This document shows positions 1 through 12,900 of a DNA stretch of 64,000 nt, one piece after another. Location of the stretch: contig OX336397.1 in the NCBI GenBank assembly GCA_946902985.2, positions 184,950,813 through 185,014,812 of the forward strand, in the 5' to 3' direction. The notes beneath the pieces were generated by a model. That model was given only the letters and a program-made list of their open reading frames with translations, was not told where the DNA came from and searched no databases. A program made the position numbers and the translations under genes. The stretch's first letter is position 1; each line of letters starts with the position of its first letter. This DNA is from Meconema thalassinum (Eukaryota > Arthropoda > Insecta > Orthoptera > Tettigoniidae).

Positions 1-1118
1 CTGCACATTTTTTTTCTTCCTTCTTTCATGGATATGCAGTGCAACATGGCTAGATCAGAAGTGCATGATTCAAAATCCTTGTTTTTTTGTTGGCCCCTGA
101 CATTTTTACTCTTAGGCCATCAATGATTATTGGTCGGAGTGGTTATCACCATAAATTGGATAACGTAAAGTTTCTAATATCCAAAGCCAAGTAAAAGCCC
201 ATCAGGTGAGCTACGCGGCTTAAAGCCGGAAAGAGATATTTTGAACATAGCTTAAGCATCAAATCACAGCATAGAGCTTAAGCGAGTCTTTCTAAGCAGA
301 AATGACTAAATGTTCTATGTTCCGGTTCAACAGTTGGATAGATTCTCTTGTAGCGGGCAAAAGCCATAAGCGTGGCAAGAATTAAGAATCGCAAACTAGT
401 TTTCAAAAAAAATTGGTGAGGCGTGCTTCAACCAACTGAAAAGCCCAATTGCACACCGGGGCGAGACACTATCATTTTGTTGAGTTACAATTGCTTTAGA
501 AGGGAGGTTCAGCTCCCACAGTGCACTGGCTTTACTCGTGACGTGGATACAAATATATCAAATACGTCTTGCAATCGCTTGCCCAATGTGTACTAGACAG
601 TGTCGGTAGGTTTCCCTGAGACGTAACTAGATTACTATAGTGCTAACGTCACCTACTAGGTGGATAGTACGATCAGGACCTACTTACCATTTTTAAGCAT
701 TTTTTTTCATAGTGGTTACGACACAATTTTGGCAGACTATCGCCATCGGGCAACCCGCTTTAATCAGCATAAAGCAGGGTGCTAACGAGATACAGCATAG
801 TCTTTCTATTATTTTCTTTCAAAGTGCTCTCTTAATTCAGAGCGGGGCATGAAAAAAAATTTTTTTGCCTCACGCATTCGGCCCGAGAAAGGAAGATGGC
901 CAAGTTAAACTGTATATATTTAATACATAGGCATACGTTACACATAACACGCCTCGAACATGACTTTTTCTCACCGGCACATACTCACCAAACACGCGAC
1001 TAGCGGCCCAGACACACTCGGGTATAACGCCATTTTGAACTACGAATAGGGACATACTCGAACCACGTTACAAGTAACACAAAAATTGGGAACACAAATG
1101 TAGTTAGTGAGAGGTTCT
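1..1118. other. Gene-free stretch
   Basis: I see no protein family, RNA gene or clear repeat here. Open frames are short, overlap on both strands and show no recognisable motif. Confidence 0.5.
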
Positions 1119-1121
1119 TTC

Positions 1122-1262
1122 ACAGTGCGGCCAATGCATGTGAGATTTTCGAAGTGAAATGCCATGGCCTGTGGTTTGGATTCCACGTAAAACGGAAGTC
1201 CTGTGGCTCGTGATCTACAGATCCACGGTCACGCTAGACTACAGGTTTCCTTCTTTTTTTTT
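1122..1262 (+). repeat. 3' part of a tRNA-derived SINE (family 1)
   Basis: The body matches the full SINE at 13557-13754: it begins at the 'caatgcatgtgagattttcg' segment just after the B box, continues through the conserved 'ccacgtaaaacgga' and 'cacggtcacg' blocks, and ends in a pyrimidine-rich tail (tttccttcttttttttt). The tRNA head is missing, so this is a 5'-truncated copy. Confidence 0.75.
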
Positions 1263-3900
1263 ACAGTACGAAAAACACTGCTCACAGTCACAGAGAGCAA
1301 GCCGATTAGACACACACGTGTAGGAAACAAGAACGTGGGCAGAACATAAAACAAAATGAAAGCCCACGACATCGTAATTCAACACCATCGCGTCAGCAGT
1401 AACACACTCCTCAATGGGCAAAACTGCTCGACACAGACGAACCGAGCCAACTCCTACTAGACAGGAACAAACGCATCATTCACGTCCGATCTAAGGACCC
1501 TATAACTTCCAAAATTACACTACGAGGAGAGTTCAAAAATACGCAAACTCCTCACAGTATTGAGTACTTTCGTTTGCGCAAATACACAGTACATGTGCCA
1601 TAATATATGCGGCACAGAGAGGGTCACACCAAGTCTTTACAGGCAACCGGGTCCGAACCCATGACCACACAACACGCTCGTACCAGAAACTAACTAAACA
1701 ACGGTATTTTTGGTACGGGAAACACAATCAAAATACATACAAGAAGCGCACAAAACATGAACAACCCAGACATAGTACACAGGGAATGACATAAAGTCAC
1801 GGGTTCCAATCCCAGTAAAAATTTGACACCAGGGAAAACAATTATCCAGGTTGCCAACCACACCGAAATTGGCCCATACAAATACATGAACAGGGAATAC
1901 TACATTTCCTCCCGCCAAAAACCAGGCATAAAATTTCAAACTACACCAGACATAGAAAAATACATTTCCCAAACACAGGTAGGAAAATTTCGCAAGACAC
2001 AAGTCTTATGAAACAATGGCCACACAACATCATTAGCTAATTAGGATGAATTGCTACATTAGTCCGCTAGGAATCTAGGACAATGACAACACTTTCATAC
2101 GTGCAGGAAAGCACTTGCCAGCGGATGACATACATAACATCCCAGCCTGACATTACACATACAATCTGCTGACTGGCAGACTTCATCACATCGCAATACC
2201 GCGGGTGACAGGACGCTATTGTTTACCGGCATTGACAATGAAATTAAAAACGCAAAACAATCATAATAACATACATTTTTTTTACACTGCAAAAGCACTT
2301 GGCAATGGACAAGAAGTTGACAGGCCACGGGCGCCTCCCACCCATACACGCGATACATATTACGACTTAGCCTGTAACAGACCAACCGTCCGCGTGGTGT
2401 AGCGGAACATAGGCCCACACACACGCGCTCACTAATTAGAAGCGAACACAGAAGGGGCTCTGAGAAAACAAGACCTCCCCTCTAATAACTTCTTTTCTCG
2501 ATTGTAAGTCATAGGAACCACTCTAGATGACTAGGACATGGCCAGTCGCACTACGACCACTGGCCACATTTACACTACAAATGGCAGACCAGATTAGGTC
2601 GTGAAGCTTTACTATCCCAAGGCGCGGATAGAAAGCCAACATGGACCAAGGGAGGATGACAGGAGAACAGGCTACCAGAGTTCCACCTTACTCCCTTCCA
2701 ATAACCCTCTCACGTCCAACATAAACCAACGCAGACACATGAACACGACCAAAACAGCTACACTACATTACAGAGTACACACAAGGGGTTGATGGACTTC
2801 ATGCGTCTAAAGAGAAGGCATGCTACGCCTTGGATCACGATGCTACCACCTGAGTATTAGGGGTGGGTCGGCAAAAATTAAATAAGCATAATGCGCATCT
2901 CCAAATGAGAGATGAGGCCATAGTTATATATATTAACCACTTTTTGTTAATTAAATACTCCCGCATGACATGAATATATATTGATATTATGCCCCACCCT
3001 ACACCTATCCGTACATGAAGGCAGACGCCTCATATCCAGATACATGCATGACTATCCCATCCATTCACCAGGGATATTAATATCAAACCTGCATGGAATT
3101 TTTATATTATTGCAATCCAGGGGATACCTGCCCCAGTCCACTCACTATAGGAGCATCCCAGCGCCATCACCGGTTCCAGGCCACCACTAACGTGGAACCC
3201 AAAGGTGCGCAACCCCTTCCTGCCTTGTCTCAGCCCACTCAACAAATAACTACCCCCAGATCATAATAACAGGGTACCTGACGCCACAGACCCTACTAAC
3301 ACCTCCATTAAGGTAAAAAGAGCATTATTGCTGGAAAGCTGACGTAGCAATGGTAGACCAGAAGTAGTCTATGTACTTAGAAGATCTACAACCCCACAAC
3401 ACTGGAAATATTTTACATTTTACACAGAGATTAAACTATTTACACAGGTTACGCCCACATTTTTTTTACAAAGGAATCTGATACGCTCTGATTGATGATA
3501 ACGGCGTAAGCCGAAGGTCAGAGGGACCACACTTTGAGAGCTGGGGAAGGCGATGTGGACCCTTACCCCAGTTGGCTCAACAAATCACTGACCCGACCAA
3601 ACAGACGAACCACGTAAGGTCAAAGCATTCGCGGCCTGGCCGGGCAAGCTCTGGAATCCTAGGTGCGCATAAACCGCCCCTGGGAGGAAGGGATGCTACA
3701 CCCACTTTGTGCCACGGTCGTCGAAGCCAAGACCTGCAGGGAGACTTTCTGAGAATGGCGGGAGAAATAGCTCACTCAGCGCCGGACTCGAGAGCTATCC
3801 CTAGAGACGACCCCGTTATGACTAGACTTCTAGTAAATTTAAGTAGGCACGGCTTCCATGGCGGGAAGCAAAACTCCTGTGCGTTGGAGGGAAATTTTAC
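1263..3900. other. Gene-free stretch
   Basis: No recognisable gene. Open frames up to about 110 codons exist on the minus strand (for example 2095-2424), but they are cysteine-rich low-complexity translations without a family match. Isolated B-box-like words occur near 1650 (minus) and 1802 (plus) and may be very old SINE remnants. Confidence 0.5.
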
Positions 3901-3919
3901 TGCGAGATACATAATACTG

Positions 3920-4045
3920 CGGCCGATACAGGCGAATATTAATGCGAAAAGCATACTACTACGGCCGATACAGGCGAATATTAATGCGAAAAGCATACTA
4001 CTGCGGCCGATACAGGCGAATATTACTGCGTAAAGCAGACCACGA
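3920..4045. repeat. 42-bp tandem repeat, three units
   Basis: Units start at 3920, 3962 and 4004, each beginning cggccgatacaggcgaata. The period of 42 is a multiple of three, so a frame on the plus strand (3572-4033) reads through all three units as a 14-residue repeat, but nothing else in that frame looks like a real protein. The third unit diverges at its end. Confidence 0.85.
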
Positions 4046-4639
4046 TTGCCGACGAAGGCGAAGATAATATTATGCCATTGGACGACAATGTCCAATGCCC
4101 ACATAAATGGCGATGCATCGGGCAACCAATGGGCATTAAGAGAGGGGCATTGCGGGCACCTCATAAGGGTTACGTGGGCGGCCCAACTACGACTACATAC
4201 GCAATGGCAACGGTAAAGGACTGATAAGTACAGCGGGTGAAACGGTTTGCTCAGGGGCACCGTAAGCCGCCTGCGACTAGATTAGTACTAGTAATAGACG
4301 TCGACACCTAGAATTAAGGGAACGGAATCCAGCGATCATAGAGACAACCGGTGTTTCTAGGACTCGTGCGGGTGGTGTCCTGAGAAAGTAAATTGCCTCA
4401 GGCGATCGTTCTGGGCCAAATTTAGCTGTAAGGCGGTTGCATTTGACACGCAACCTAGGATTAAGCAAATTTATTAACCGCTGTCGCCAGATAATGGCAC
4501 AGCACATTTCGGCAGTAGATTAAGGCCACCCTTTCGGCTTAGAAATAGCATTTTTTTTAGACCATAATTAAGATAGATAGCATTAAGTAACGCCGTTCGG
4601 CGCCTGATGACCCACAAACCCGGCATCAAGGTAAGTCCG

Positions 4640-4960
4640 ACAACTCATGGCAAACTCATGACAACTCATGGCAAACTCATGACAACTCATGGCAAACTCA
4701 TGACAACTCATGGCAAACTCATGGCAAACTCATGGCAAACTCATGACAACTCATGGCAAACTCATGACAACTCATGACAACTCATGGCAAACTCATGACA
4801 ACTCATGGCAAACTCATGGCAAACTCATGGCAACTCATGGCAAACTCATGGCAAACTTATGCCAACTCATGACAACTCATGACAACTGATGGCAACTCAT
4901 GACAACTCATGACAGCTCATGACAACTCATGACACCTCATGACAACTCATGAAAACCATT
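4640..4960. repeat. Minisatellite of 'caactcatgg/caaactcatg' units
   Basis: About thirty imperfect 10- and 11-base units alternate between 'gacaactcat' and 'ggcaaactcat' over roughly 320 bases. The array degenerates toward its right end. Confidence 0.9.
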
Positions 4961-5888
4961 GATAATTCATTATAATACAGCATAAGTCTACATTTAAGGC
5001 AATTTATATATATATATATTAAGGTAAAATTTCGGCACTTGGTGACTAAAAATCCGTTACCAAGGTAAGCCCGACAATACTTAGGCTAAACTAGACTAAC
5101 ATAGGCTAACCTAGATTAAGTTAGGCTTAAGTGGCGCCATAATTGATTTTGTATACTATGCGCAGCGATGGAACTGCTATATGTATTAATATACTCTATT
5201 TGCAGGACAGCAAGGAAGCGACGGAATGTACATGTTTCCAGATAAATGGCCATTAACACATTTTGTTTTGCAGATGACGAGGATTGTACACAAACCTGTT
5301 GTAAATATATATCCCAACACAGAAATACCACACTCTCTCCCTCTTGTACAGACACATACACTCTTTGTCAATTTCAGTTGCACCTCCTAAAGGTGACAGC
5401 GTAGCGACCACCGAAGCACAGTATCCGTGGGATACTGGGCATCGATGAGCGCCGAAAAACAAGATGACACGCAAATAAGGCGTGACTTCGGCATCTAAGG
5501 GCGGCACAAGTATTGTAAGGGCCGAACCTTCGACGCCAAGGTGGAATTTCCCAACCCACGGCGGGAAAACCACTAGTACATAAGCTCAATGAAAAAAGAA
5601 TTAGCGGCCTAGCCACTAAACTACGGTAAAACGGCCGAGTAGAAAATGGCCAGGAAAGAATCAGCGAATGGTATACAAAGGCCAGGTAAAGAGTTATACG
5701 AAATGAAAGGTACCAGGCTCATGAGCAAACCGGTCTAATAATAAGATTCTTATTTTTTTATATATATTATATCATGCTTGTAAATTAAATGTAAACAATA
5801 TGTCACGCCATTCAACACTGCCATAATGGCAACACTGAATACACGGTTTTGTTTTTTCCTTTCTACTCTAATAACGCCCAAATTTGTC
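4961..5888. other. Gene-free stretch
   Basis: Contains a short AT dinucleotide run near 5008 and irregular 'ttaggct/ctagatta' words at 5080-5130. No gene or RNA is recognisable. Confidence 0.45.
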
Positions 5889-5962
5889 AGGGTGTTCCGT
5901 TTTAGCCCAAACCAATAAATACTTTGAATATTTCCCTTAAATTATACCCTGGAACACCCATT
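5889..5962. repeat. Small inverted repeat (possible miniature transposon)
   Basis: The segment begins cagggtgttccg and ends ctggaacaccc, so about 9 bases at each end are complementary around an AT-rich centre. CAGGGTG-type ends also bound the larger element at 42401-43450. No target duplication could be fixed. Confidence 0.35.
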
Positions 5963-6669
5963 TTTTTCTATTCTCTTCTATCTTTCTCTTAGCAGGGAGC
6001 ACTTTTTCCCCAAAATAAAGCCAGACGGCACAATTCCTCGTCTAGCTGGGTTTTTCCTCCCTGCACAACTATGTAACGGATCACTATCAAAACCATGTTT
6101 TTTTTCTTTTTTGAAACTCGCAATATGCCAACAATGGCAATGTCAATTTTTTTTTCAATATCAATTTTTTCTCGATGTCAAATTTTTCTCGATGTCAATT
6201 TTTTTTCAATGTCAATTTCCATTTTTACAATGTCAATGTCAGTGTTATACATATATCTGTACATCCCATAACCCTCCCCTCTGAACACGGGCTGATCTCA
6301 CACCTACACTTCACGACATCACCCATTCTATACGACGCCGACGACGACGAGGAAGACACCACCAGAAGATACGAGGGGGCTTCAAGAACAACTACATCAA
6401 CATCCCAACCTCAAGTTCCGTTCCCGTTCGCGGGGACGCGAACTAAATAGGGAAGGAGGCTTGTACAGTACCCCAGGGGTATGCACCCCTTGGAGACCAT
6501 CCCCCCAGCATCTATCTAAATATCCTAACGGGCAACCCTCGTAAAGCCAGGCCAACATCCATCAACACCGCAAGGACAGCTTGCCATTCTAGAAAGCGGC
6601 TCAATCCTTGCAGAATTATTACACACAGCGACATATTATTAACTGGGGCAGCTATGCCATCACAATGCT

Positions 6670-7250
6670 GACAGCATAGCGCCCAAGAATATAAAAGGAG
6701 GCCTAAGGAGGTCAGAGAGATCTCTCCATTATCAGTCTTTCAGTGGTACGGCCGGAGGCTACGTTGGTGTCATCAGAGGTGAGTCAGTCGTGTTCAGATC
6801 TCCTACGTTTGTAACCTTTACCCACAGCTTGTACTTTCACATTGTGAACATTGTTACATTCCCTACAAGGGACTCATACTTCAACATCACAGACCAATAA
6901 ACACTTGGTCAACACTCTACACTCGTCTTACTGTTTATACGCCTCTTTACATCCCAACGCCCTTCCTTGTTCCCGTCACGGTTAGACGTGACATACGGTA
7001 GTCTGACAGTGCTAGCTCAGATATCATTGTATTTCTCGCGGCGGCCCGGCTGCTAAGAGCAGCGCGTGGCACTTAGCTGATACAAGCACATTCGGTTATA
7101 TAACGAGCCAGTCAGCTGGGCGACCAGCACAGTGACCCTTGCACTGAGGCCCAGCCCCTAAAACACTACTACATCATTTATAGGAGCGCCCCCTAGTTCC
7201 TAGCACTGAACAACACTCTACACTGGTCAGCTTACCCTGCTACGGGAAGC
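6670..7250 (+). mobile_element. Possible solo LTR (retrotransposon promoter and polyA region)
   Basis: A TATA-like box (tataaaag near 6691) is followed about 200 bases later by a polyadenylation signal (aataaac at 6896) and a T/C-rich tract, the order expected of R and U5 in an insect LTR. There is no adjacent gag or pol. I could not fix TG...CA ends or a target duplication, so this is tentative. A short host promoter and exon would look similar. Confidence 0.3.
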
Positions 7251-7335
7251 TACCCTTTTTTAGGCACAGCTTTATAAATTAACACAATAACTCTTCCTTT
7301 TAGATCCAACCACCCCCAAATAAGGGATCTAAAAC

Positions 7336-8095
7336 AGTATTTAGACATAATTGTTTTCCGCCGTTCATTTCCTTATGCTGATGTTAAAATTTATTTTATT
7401 AATTGTTTGCCGTAGTTTCGATCAGGCATGTTTTGTGTGGCCATATCTGTTTGTTGTTTTGCCGTGATGCATTATGGTCTCGTTGTCAGTCCTTTGGCGC
7501 CGGCCTCAAAAAGCAAACGTGTTGTGTGTTAGCTTAATATTTTTTTTTAATGTAATCTTGTTGATGTTAATTTTGTGATTTTTGGTAAATGTCCTTGTGT
7601 TTTCCGCCGTCGTGCATATCATTTATTTATTTTCTATCCCATTTAATTTTTTTAAATTTAATTTAATTTCAATCCTTTTTTTGGCGTGGCCTGAACATCT
7701 GCATGTCGGATCGATATTGCATTGGCGTGTAAATTACCCAGCCCGTTGTCATTTAATTATGCCTATATATATAAGTTAATTTTTTTTTTAGCTTTGGACT
7801 TTTTAACTAATTAAATTTCAATTTAATTCTTGCCTTTTTGTTTGCAAGCATGCATGTTCTCTTTTCCGGTGGAAGTTTTAACAATTTAACTTTTATTTTA
7901 TTCCTTTTAACTACTGTTGTGGCATTATTTCACCGGCAGCAGTTCTGTCGGTTAGTGGGGGGTGTCTGTTAAATAGCCTGTGCGTTGTCCCCTTCTCCAT
8001 CGTCCTTCCACTACTTTTGAGCTCTGCTGTTGGGACATGTCTTCTGGAGGCGCTTTGGCTGCGGAAGTGACCCGGACCCCTGAATACAGGTAAGT
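7336..8095 (+). repeat. Dispersed repeat A, copy 1
   Basis: About 760 bases are closely similar to 28480-30025, where the same sequence is split by a LINE fragment. Shared landmarks are the start 'agtatttagacataattg', the 'tttcgatcaggcatg' block, 'aaatagcctgtgcgttgtcc', and an end at a perfect splice-donor-like word (cag/GTAAGT near 8090). No coding capacity is visible. It may be the non-coding part of a larger element. Confidence 0.8.
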
Positions 8096-8934
8096 TGGCC
8101 CATCCACGCTCGCCGTACACGTGTCAATCATCATAAGTCCCGTGTAGTTATGTGTGTAACTGTATTAGAGTCAGGGATGGAGCAGGTGTCCAGAAACTTC
8201 ACGTACGGTACTATCTCGAAATTTACCTGGAGGGATTGTGGAAAAATCGGTGAAAACATACTCAGGATAGATGCTGATAGCGTTGGATTCCCTCCTAGGT
8301 AACTGTTTTAGCATTATTTGAGGATAAACTCCCGAACAAAAAACATATTGTTCCGACATTAGTAATACTCTGTAGGGCATAATTCTTACCGCACAGAGCG
8401 GCGACTGGTTTCACTCGATGCGACATTGACTGTATAGAAAGATATCACTGGTTTGTGGTTTGCACGTTATTGATATTTTAAAAAAAGATGGACAAGATAT
8501 GTTCGTGTTCAGGTTTATTGGGAATATCTATTCTAAAAACCATCCGATGCAAACGTCCAACTCTAGGTATCGTCTTCTAGACATAACAAACAAGACCACA
8601 AACCGTGAAAAAATCTAATCAATTATCACTACAACTTACTTAAATTTTCATGGAGGTAATCATAAAAGTTCATTAAAATAGGACATTTTATTACAATAAA
8701 CAAATTATGAAAATGCATACCGAGAGCAAAATTACTATGTACATAATAGAATTAAGTTCCTAAGATATTCTCATCTGCCTATTGTTAGCACAGGCACTAG
8801 TACTGCGTACTTTAAACAAACCAAAATATTATACCTAATTATTTTCTGTTCTTGATATCAATGCTTCAATTTTTCCATATCAAAGATAGCGTTTCATGAT
8901 TTACACACACTCAGTATTTTACTTCACCTCAGGT
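8096..8934. other. Gene-free stretch
   Basis: AT-rich DNA between dispersed repeat A and the YqaJ-like fossil. Nothing recognisable. Confidence 0.4.
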
Positions 8935-10092
8935 TCTCGTATATTCATTGATCTGGTTATCCTGGGATCAATGATCTCAGGCAACAAGATTTTCTCGCAG
9001 CAGAATATCAGTTACATAAGCATTTTTTTACTCCAGAACTTTTCGTCCCTCTTTATTGTTTCTATGTGAATGTCCTTAGGCGTCCATACCACAAAATAAC
9101 ATATTTCCCGCTATGTTATTTCCAATGGGCCCTGGTTCTGGAAATCAAAATCATGTGAGTGTTAGAGAGTTATTAATCGGTTCTCTTCTGAAAGGCACAG
9201 TTCTTGACATTCTCTAGGCTTACTTTTTTGATTACTTTCTGCCAAACAAAATCCCTTTACCTTTTTGCAGGCTTCCAGTATGGTCATAATCCGTGCAGAA
9301 TAAGGGCACTTGACTTCGACTATAGCGTCGTCTCCTATTAATCCGACTGGGGAGGCACCTAAAAACCCATACGTTTTATATACGAAAATACCACATTCTT
9401 CGACTTTCCTACCGATTTCTCCTCTAAATTTCGTTTTTCAATTCGCTCATTATCAGTCATACTGCATTGCTTTTGAGTGAAATTCGCCGTACAGAATGTT
9501 TTTGCTACTGTAGCCCATTTCAGAGTAGGTTTCCTCTTGTATACATATCCAAAATTGGATGCCGTAAGTCTGTCCGTTCTAGCTGTGTGCCTCTTTTCAT
9601 TTTCCCTTTGGCCCCTTGTTTCCGTTTCCAGTTTTTGTATATGGCCTTCACTAAGCGTTAGTTGCTTGATCTTCTCATCACTAAACTCTCTCAACAGTAC
9701 CTCATCGAAATCCAACTGCATTGATCGGTTTCCATAATCACATGAGACAGTGCGTTTCGTTTCATTAGACTGTTGTCCGGACATTTTTTCCCTTCTCGCG
9801 ACGCAAATAAACTTTTTCGGAAAGCTGCTCTTCTTCTCTTTCTGCTGACTGCAGTGTTCTTCACTATTGTGGCATTTTTTTCTAAACTGATATCATTGTG
9901 CCAGGATGGCCCAAACTGAAAGACCAGCCCGGCAACTTTGGTTCTATGAGTGAAGGAACCTCGTTTCCCTCGATTGATCTGCTTACCTCCCGTGAATTTT
10001 GCAACAAGATCATAATTTTCGGCAGCATTGCTGGTGGTGTTTGAGACTAGCTGGGTACTTTTTATAATTAGGGGCTGCAAGCAATAACTCAT
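8935..10092 (-). pseudogene. YqaJ-like viral recombinase/exonuclease, decayed
   Basis: The minus strand encodes a broken protein of the YqaJ/alkaline-exonuclease (PD-(D/E)XK nuclease) superfamily. The N-terminal part (9691-10092) has an ENYDLVAKFTGGK..N.GKRGS segment. The middle (9359-9784) has RTDRLTASNFG. The catalytic part follows near 9290-9360 in a shifted frame and reads GASPVGLIG..AIVEVKCP. The C-terminal part reads CYFVVWTPKD and LPEIIDPR with several stops. The acidic residue usual after GASP is valine here, so one metal ligand is lost. These genes are common in insect genomes as transposon- or virus-derived families. At least two frameshifts and three stops make this a fossil. Confidence 0.8.
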
Positions 10093-10364
10093 AAGTTTGG
10101 TTGCAGTTAGCTGTTTGTCTTCACCTTGCCCGCTGGTAGTTCAAAAGTACTGTTTGCAGTCTTTAAGGAGCCCAATCCAATCCAGTATTTCCGGAAAACA
10201 ATTTTCCATTTTCACATTTGCTACGCATTTATTTTCCTATACAAGGCATTATTTTCATTTAAGGTCGAACTTGCTTCTCTGAAAAAGTTAACACTGAATA
10301 GTTCGTGATTTTGTACTCCTACACTTATGTATGAGAAGTAAAAAACTAACTACACCCGTGGCGC

Positions 10365-10445
10365 GACAGCCCGTGAAGGGCCTAGGCCTACCAAGCCACC
10401 GCTGAGCTGTTCAGCCATTTAGCCTGCAGATTTCTGGGTGAAGTT
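10365..10445 (-). repeat. SINE fragment (family 3)
   Basis: The block 'cccgtgaagggcctaggcct' followed by 'ctgagctgttcagccattt' resembles the reverse complement of a SINE body I associate with orthopteroid insects. No ends or target duplication are visible. Confidence 0.35.
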
Positions 10446-10759
10446 TAGTCATCCAACTTCTAGGCTACAGGTAACACATAAGTGAAATGGTAACTGCTCA
10501 GTGCATTACAGATTCTCTAATGCAAGCATAAAGAATTATTTAATTTCAAACATAAACTAGGAACCAAAAACTTACGGGTGTGAAGAGGTGTTTTTGTTTT
10601 TGTTTTTTTAGGGCCCAGCTTCCCTTTCTTGGTACTTAGTCGCAATCTCCCCTGGGATTTTGTGAAACGCCCTTGAATCGGTTTTGGTGTGGCTCCATTT
10701 TTCAACAAAAACGAAAAAATAACTCCGCGTGATGACCGTAATGCTCTCCACCTGTCGTA

Positions 10760-12880
10760 GTCGTAGCATGATTTGGACACAAGAAGTAACAAGGAGATTT
10801 TAAAATTTCGCACAACTGCCATCTTGTGGTTATGGAAAAATATTATATTTTATCTATTCTATCTCTGTTTCGTAGCGGTCATCATGGTTCGCTGCCGCCC
10901 CAGAGGTCCTGGGTTCGATTCCCGGCTCTGACATGAAATTTGAAAAGTGGTATGATGACTGGAACGGGGTCTATTCAGCCTCGGGTAGTCCAAGTGAGTA
11001 CAGGGGGTTCAATTCCCACCTCAGCCGTCCTCGAAGTGGTTTTCCATGGTTTCCCACTTCGTCTTCGGGCAAATGCCGGGATGGTAGGCTACCTATTGTA
11101 AGGCCACGGCCGCCTCCTTCCCTCTTCCTTGTCTATCCAACCCAACCTTCCTTTCCCTTCCCATCCCTCATGAGGCTTTGCAGGTGAGGCCACCTGGGCG
11201 AAGTGCTGATCACATCTCCTCAGTAGTATCCAATCTTTCCAAGTTTTCCCAGTTCTAGGACACTGCCTGGAAAGGCGGTAGTGGTGAGTTCCCTCGATGA
11301 GTCCGTGGGAACCACCAACCTGGAGGGTAAAATTGACACCCACAAAAATCTACCAGAAATACCGTCCAAAAAATAAAGTGCCGAAAATAGAATACCTAAC
11401 GGGCATTAAACAAGTAGTTCCGTGAAGAACTATACAGCATATTTTCATATATCCTACTTATGTTAACTGCCACTATGAACATACCAAATGTCAGTTTGGT
11501 TGCTGTAATAGATTCGTAGATATTGATAACCGACTAAATATTTCGGATGGTCGCCATGTTGGATTTTAAAAATGTAGGTCCTAGAGTTATGTACTGTTAC
11601 ATGAAGATTATTGTTTACGTGTAGCATTCAAATTTCAATCGCATGATAAGGACACAAGAAGTAACAAGGAGATTTTAAAATTTCGCAGAGCTGCCATCTT
11701 GTGGTTATGGAAAAAATTGAAATAAATTAGATGCCAGTGGATTAACATTCGTATAAGGATTTACTCTACCAAGTTTCACTGCACTAGGATGGTTAAATTG
11801 CGAGAAACGTCTATGTGAATATTTATACTTCGCGTCGCCGCCATGTTGGATTTGTTATCACCAGGTTATTTAAACTCCTATAGGTGAACTTATGTTCATA
11901 GCCCCTATGAGCATAAAGAAATTCAGTTTGACAGCTATAATAGATTCGTAGATATTCAGAGCCGTCTAACTATTTCTGATGGCCGCCATGTAGGATTGCT
12001 AAATATATAGGCCATAGAGACATGTACCATTAAAGGAAAATTATTGCGTAGGTTCATTATTCAACCCTTCACTTCGATCGCATGATTACGACACAAGAAA
12101 TAAAAACTTAATTTTAAAATTCGCACAGCCACCATTTTGAGGTTATGTAAACAATTGAACTAAATTGGATACCAGTGCATTACAATGTGTATAAACATTT
12201 CCTGTACCAGATTTCATTGAGTTTCTAACATTAAATCGCGAGAAAGGTCTATTAAAATTTTTAATTCGCTTGGCCGCCATGTTCGTTTTGTAGTTAACCG
12301 GTTTTTGAAAGTCTTATAGGTGAACTTCCAGTAGTGCCCTTTATCTCCGTACAAAGTTTCAGGGTGATACCGCTAATAGTTTCAGAGATACAGAATGCCG
12401 GTGAAATATTTCGCATATCTGCCATCTTGTGGTTATGAAAACAATTGAATGAAGTTTGATGTCGGTGCATTACAATGTGTTTAAACATACACTGAACCAG
12501 GTTTTATTGCGTTTGGTTGGTTAAATCGCGAGAAACGTCCATTTAGAAGTCGCAAATTCGCGTGGCCGCCATGTTGGTTTTGTAGTTACCAGTTTTTCAA
12601 TAGTCACATAGGTGAACTTCTAGTAGTTCCCTTTATCAATGTAAAAGAATCCAGGGTGATATCGGGAATAGTTTCGGATATATTGAATGCTAGTGAAATA
12701 TTTCGCACAGCCGCCATGTTAGATAGGTGAGACGTAACAAAATTTGAAGGGCACGGTCGGGGACGCCCGGAGTAGTGCTATGAACTTACCGAGTTTCATT
12801 GAAATCGCTCCAGCCGTATAGAGGTAATTAGGGGGGGGGGGCGCACACCTCAAACACACACACACATGCACATACAGACA
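10760..12880. repeat. Array of ~430-bp degenerate repeats
   Basis: The word 'gccgccatgttgga' or close variants recurs at about 11560, 11840, 11986, 12276, 12417, 12570 and 12712, in two interleaved series mostly 426-436 bases apart (some about 295). Each unit also carries 'ataggtgaactt', 'aaatcgcgagaaa' and 'ttttaaaatttcgcac'. The segments at 10770-10845 and 11645-11715 are nearly identical, showing the array is split by the SINE at 10865-11345. It ends at a poly-G run and a (CA)n/'cagacacac' tract, as in the 3' end of some LINEs. No coding. Confidence 0.7.
10865..11345 (+). repeat. Long tRNA-headed SINE inserted in the repeat array (family 2)
   Basis: A tRNA-like head with a B box (gggttcgattccc at 10911-10923) is followed by a second partial head (gggttcaattccc) and a long body including 'tttcccacttcgtcttcggg', 'aaggccacggccgcctcctt' and 'ctggagggtaaaattgacac'. 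The body type is common in polyneopteran insect genomes in my recollection. The surrounding array resumes on the other side. Confidence 0.65.
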
Positions 12881-12900
12881 CACGGACCAAAGGTGATCTC

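Noticed and set aside
3572..4033. 153-codon frame that includes the 42-bp repeats
   Set aside because: No family motif, mixed composition, and a longer antisense frame (3772-4260) overlaps it. The open length is explained by the frame-preserving repeat.
4620..4960. CRISPR-like array
   Set aside because: Units are contiguous 10-11-base variants without spacers, and the DNA is clearly animal. It is a minisatellite.
5075..5130. Telomere-like TTAGG words
   Set aside because: The spacing and sequence are irregular (ttaggct, taacctaga). Not a telomeric array.
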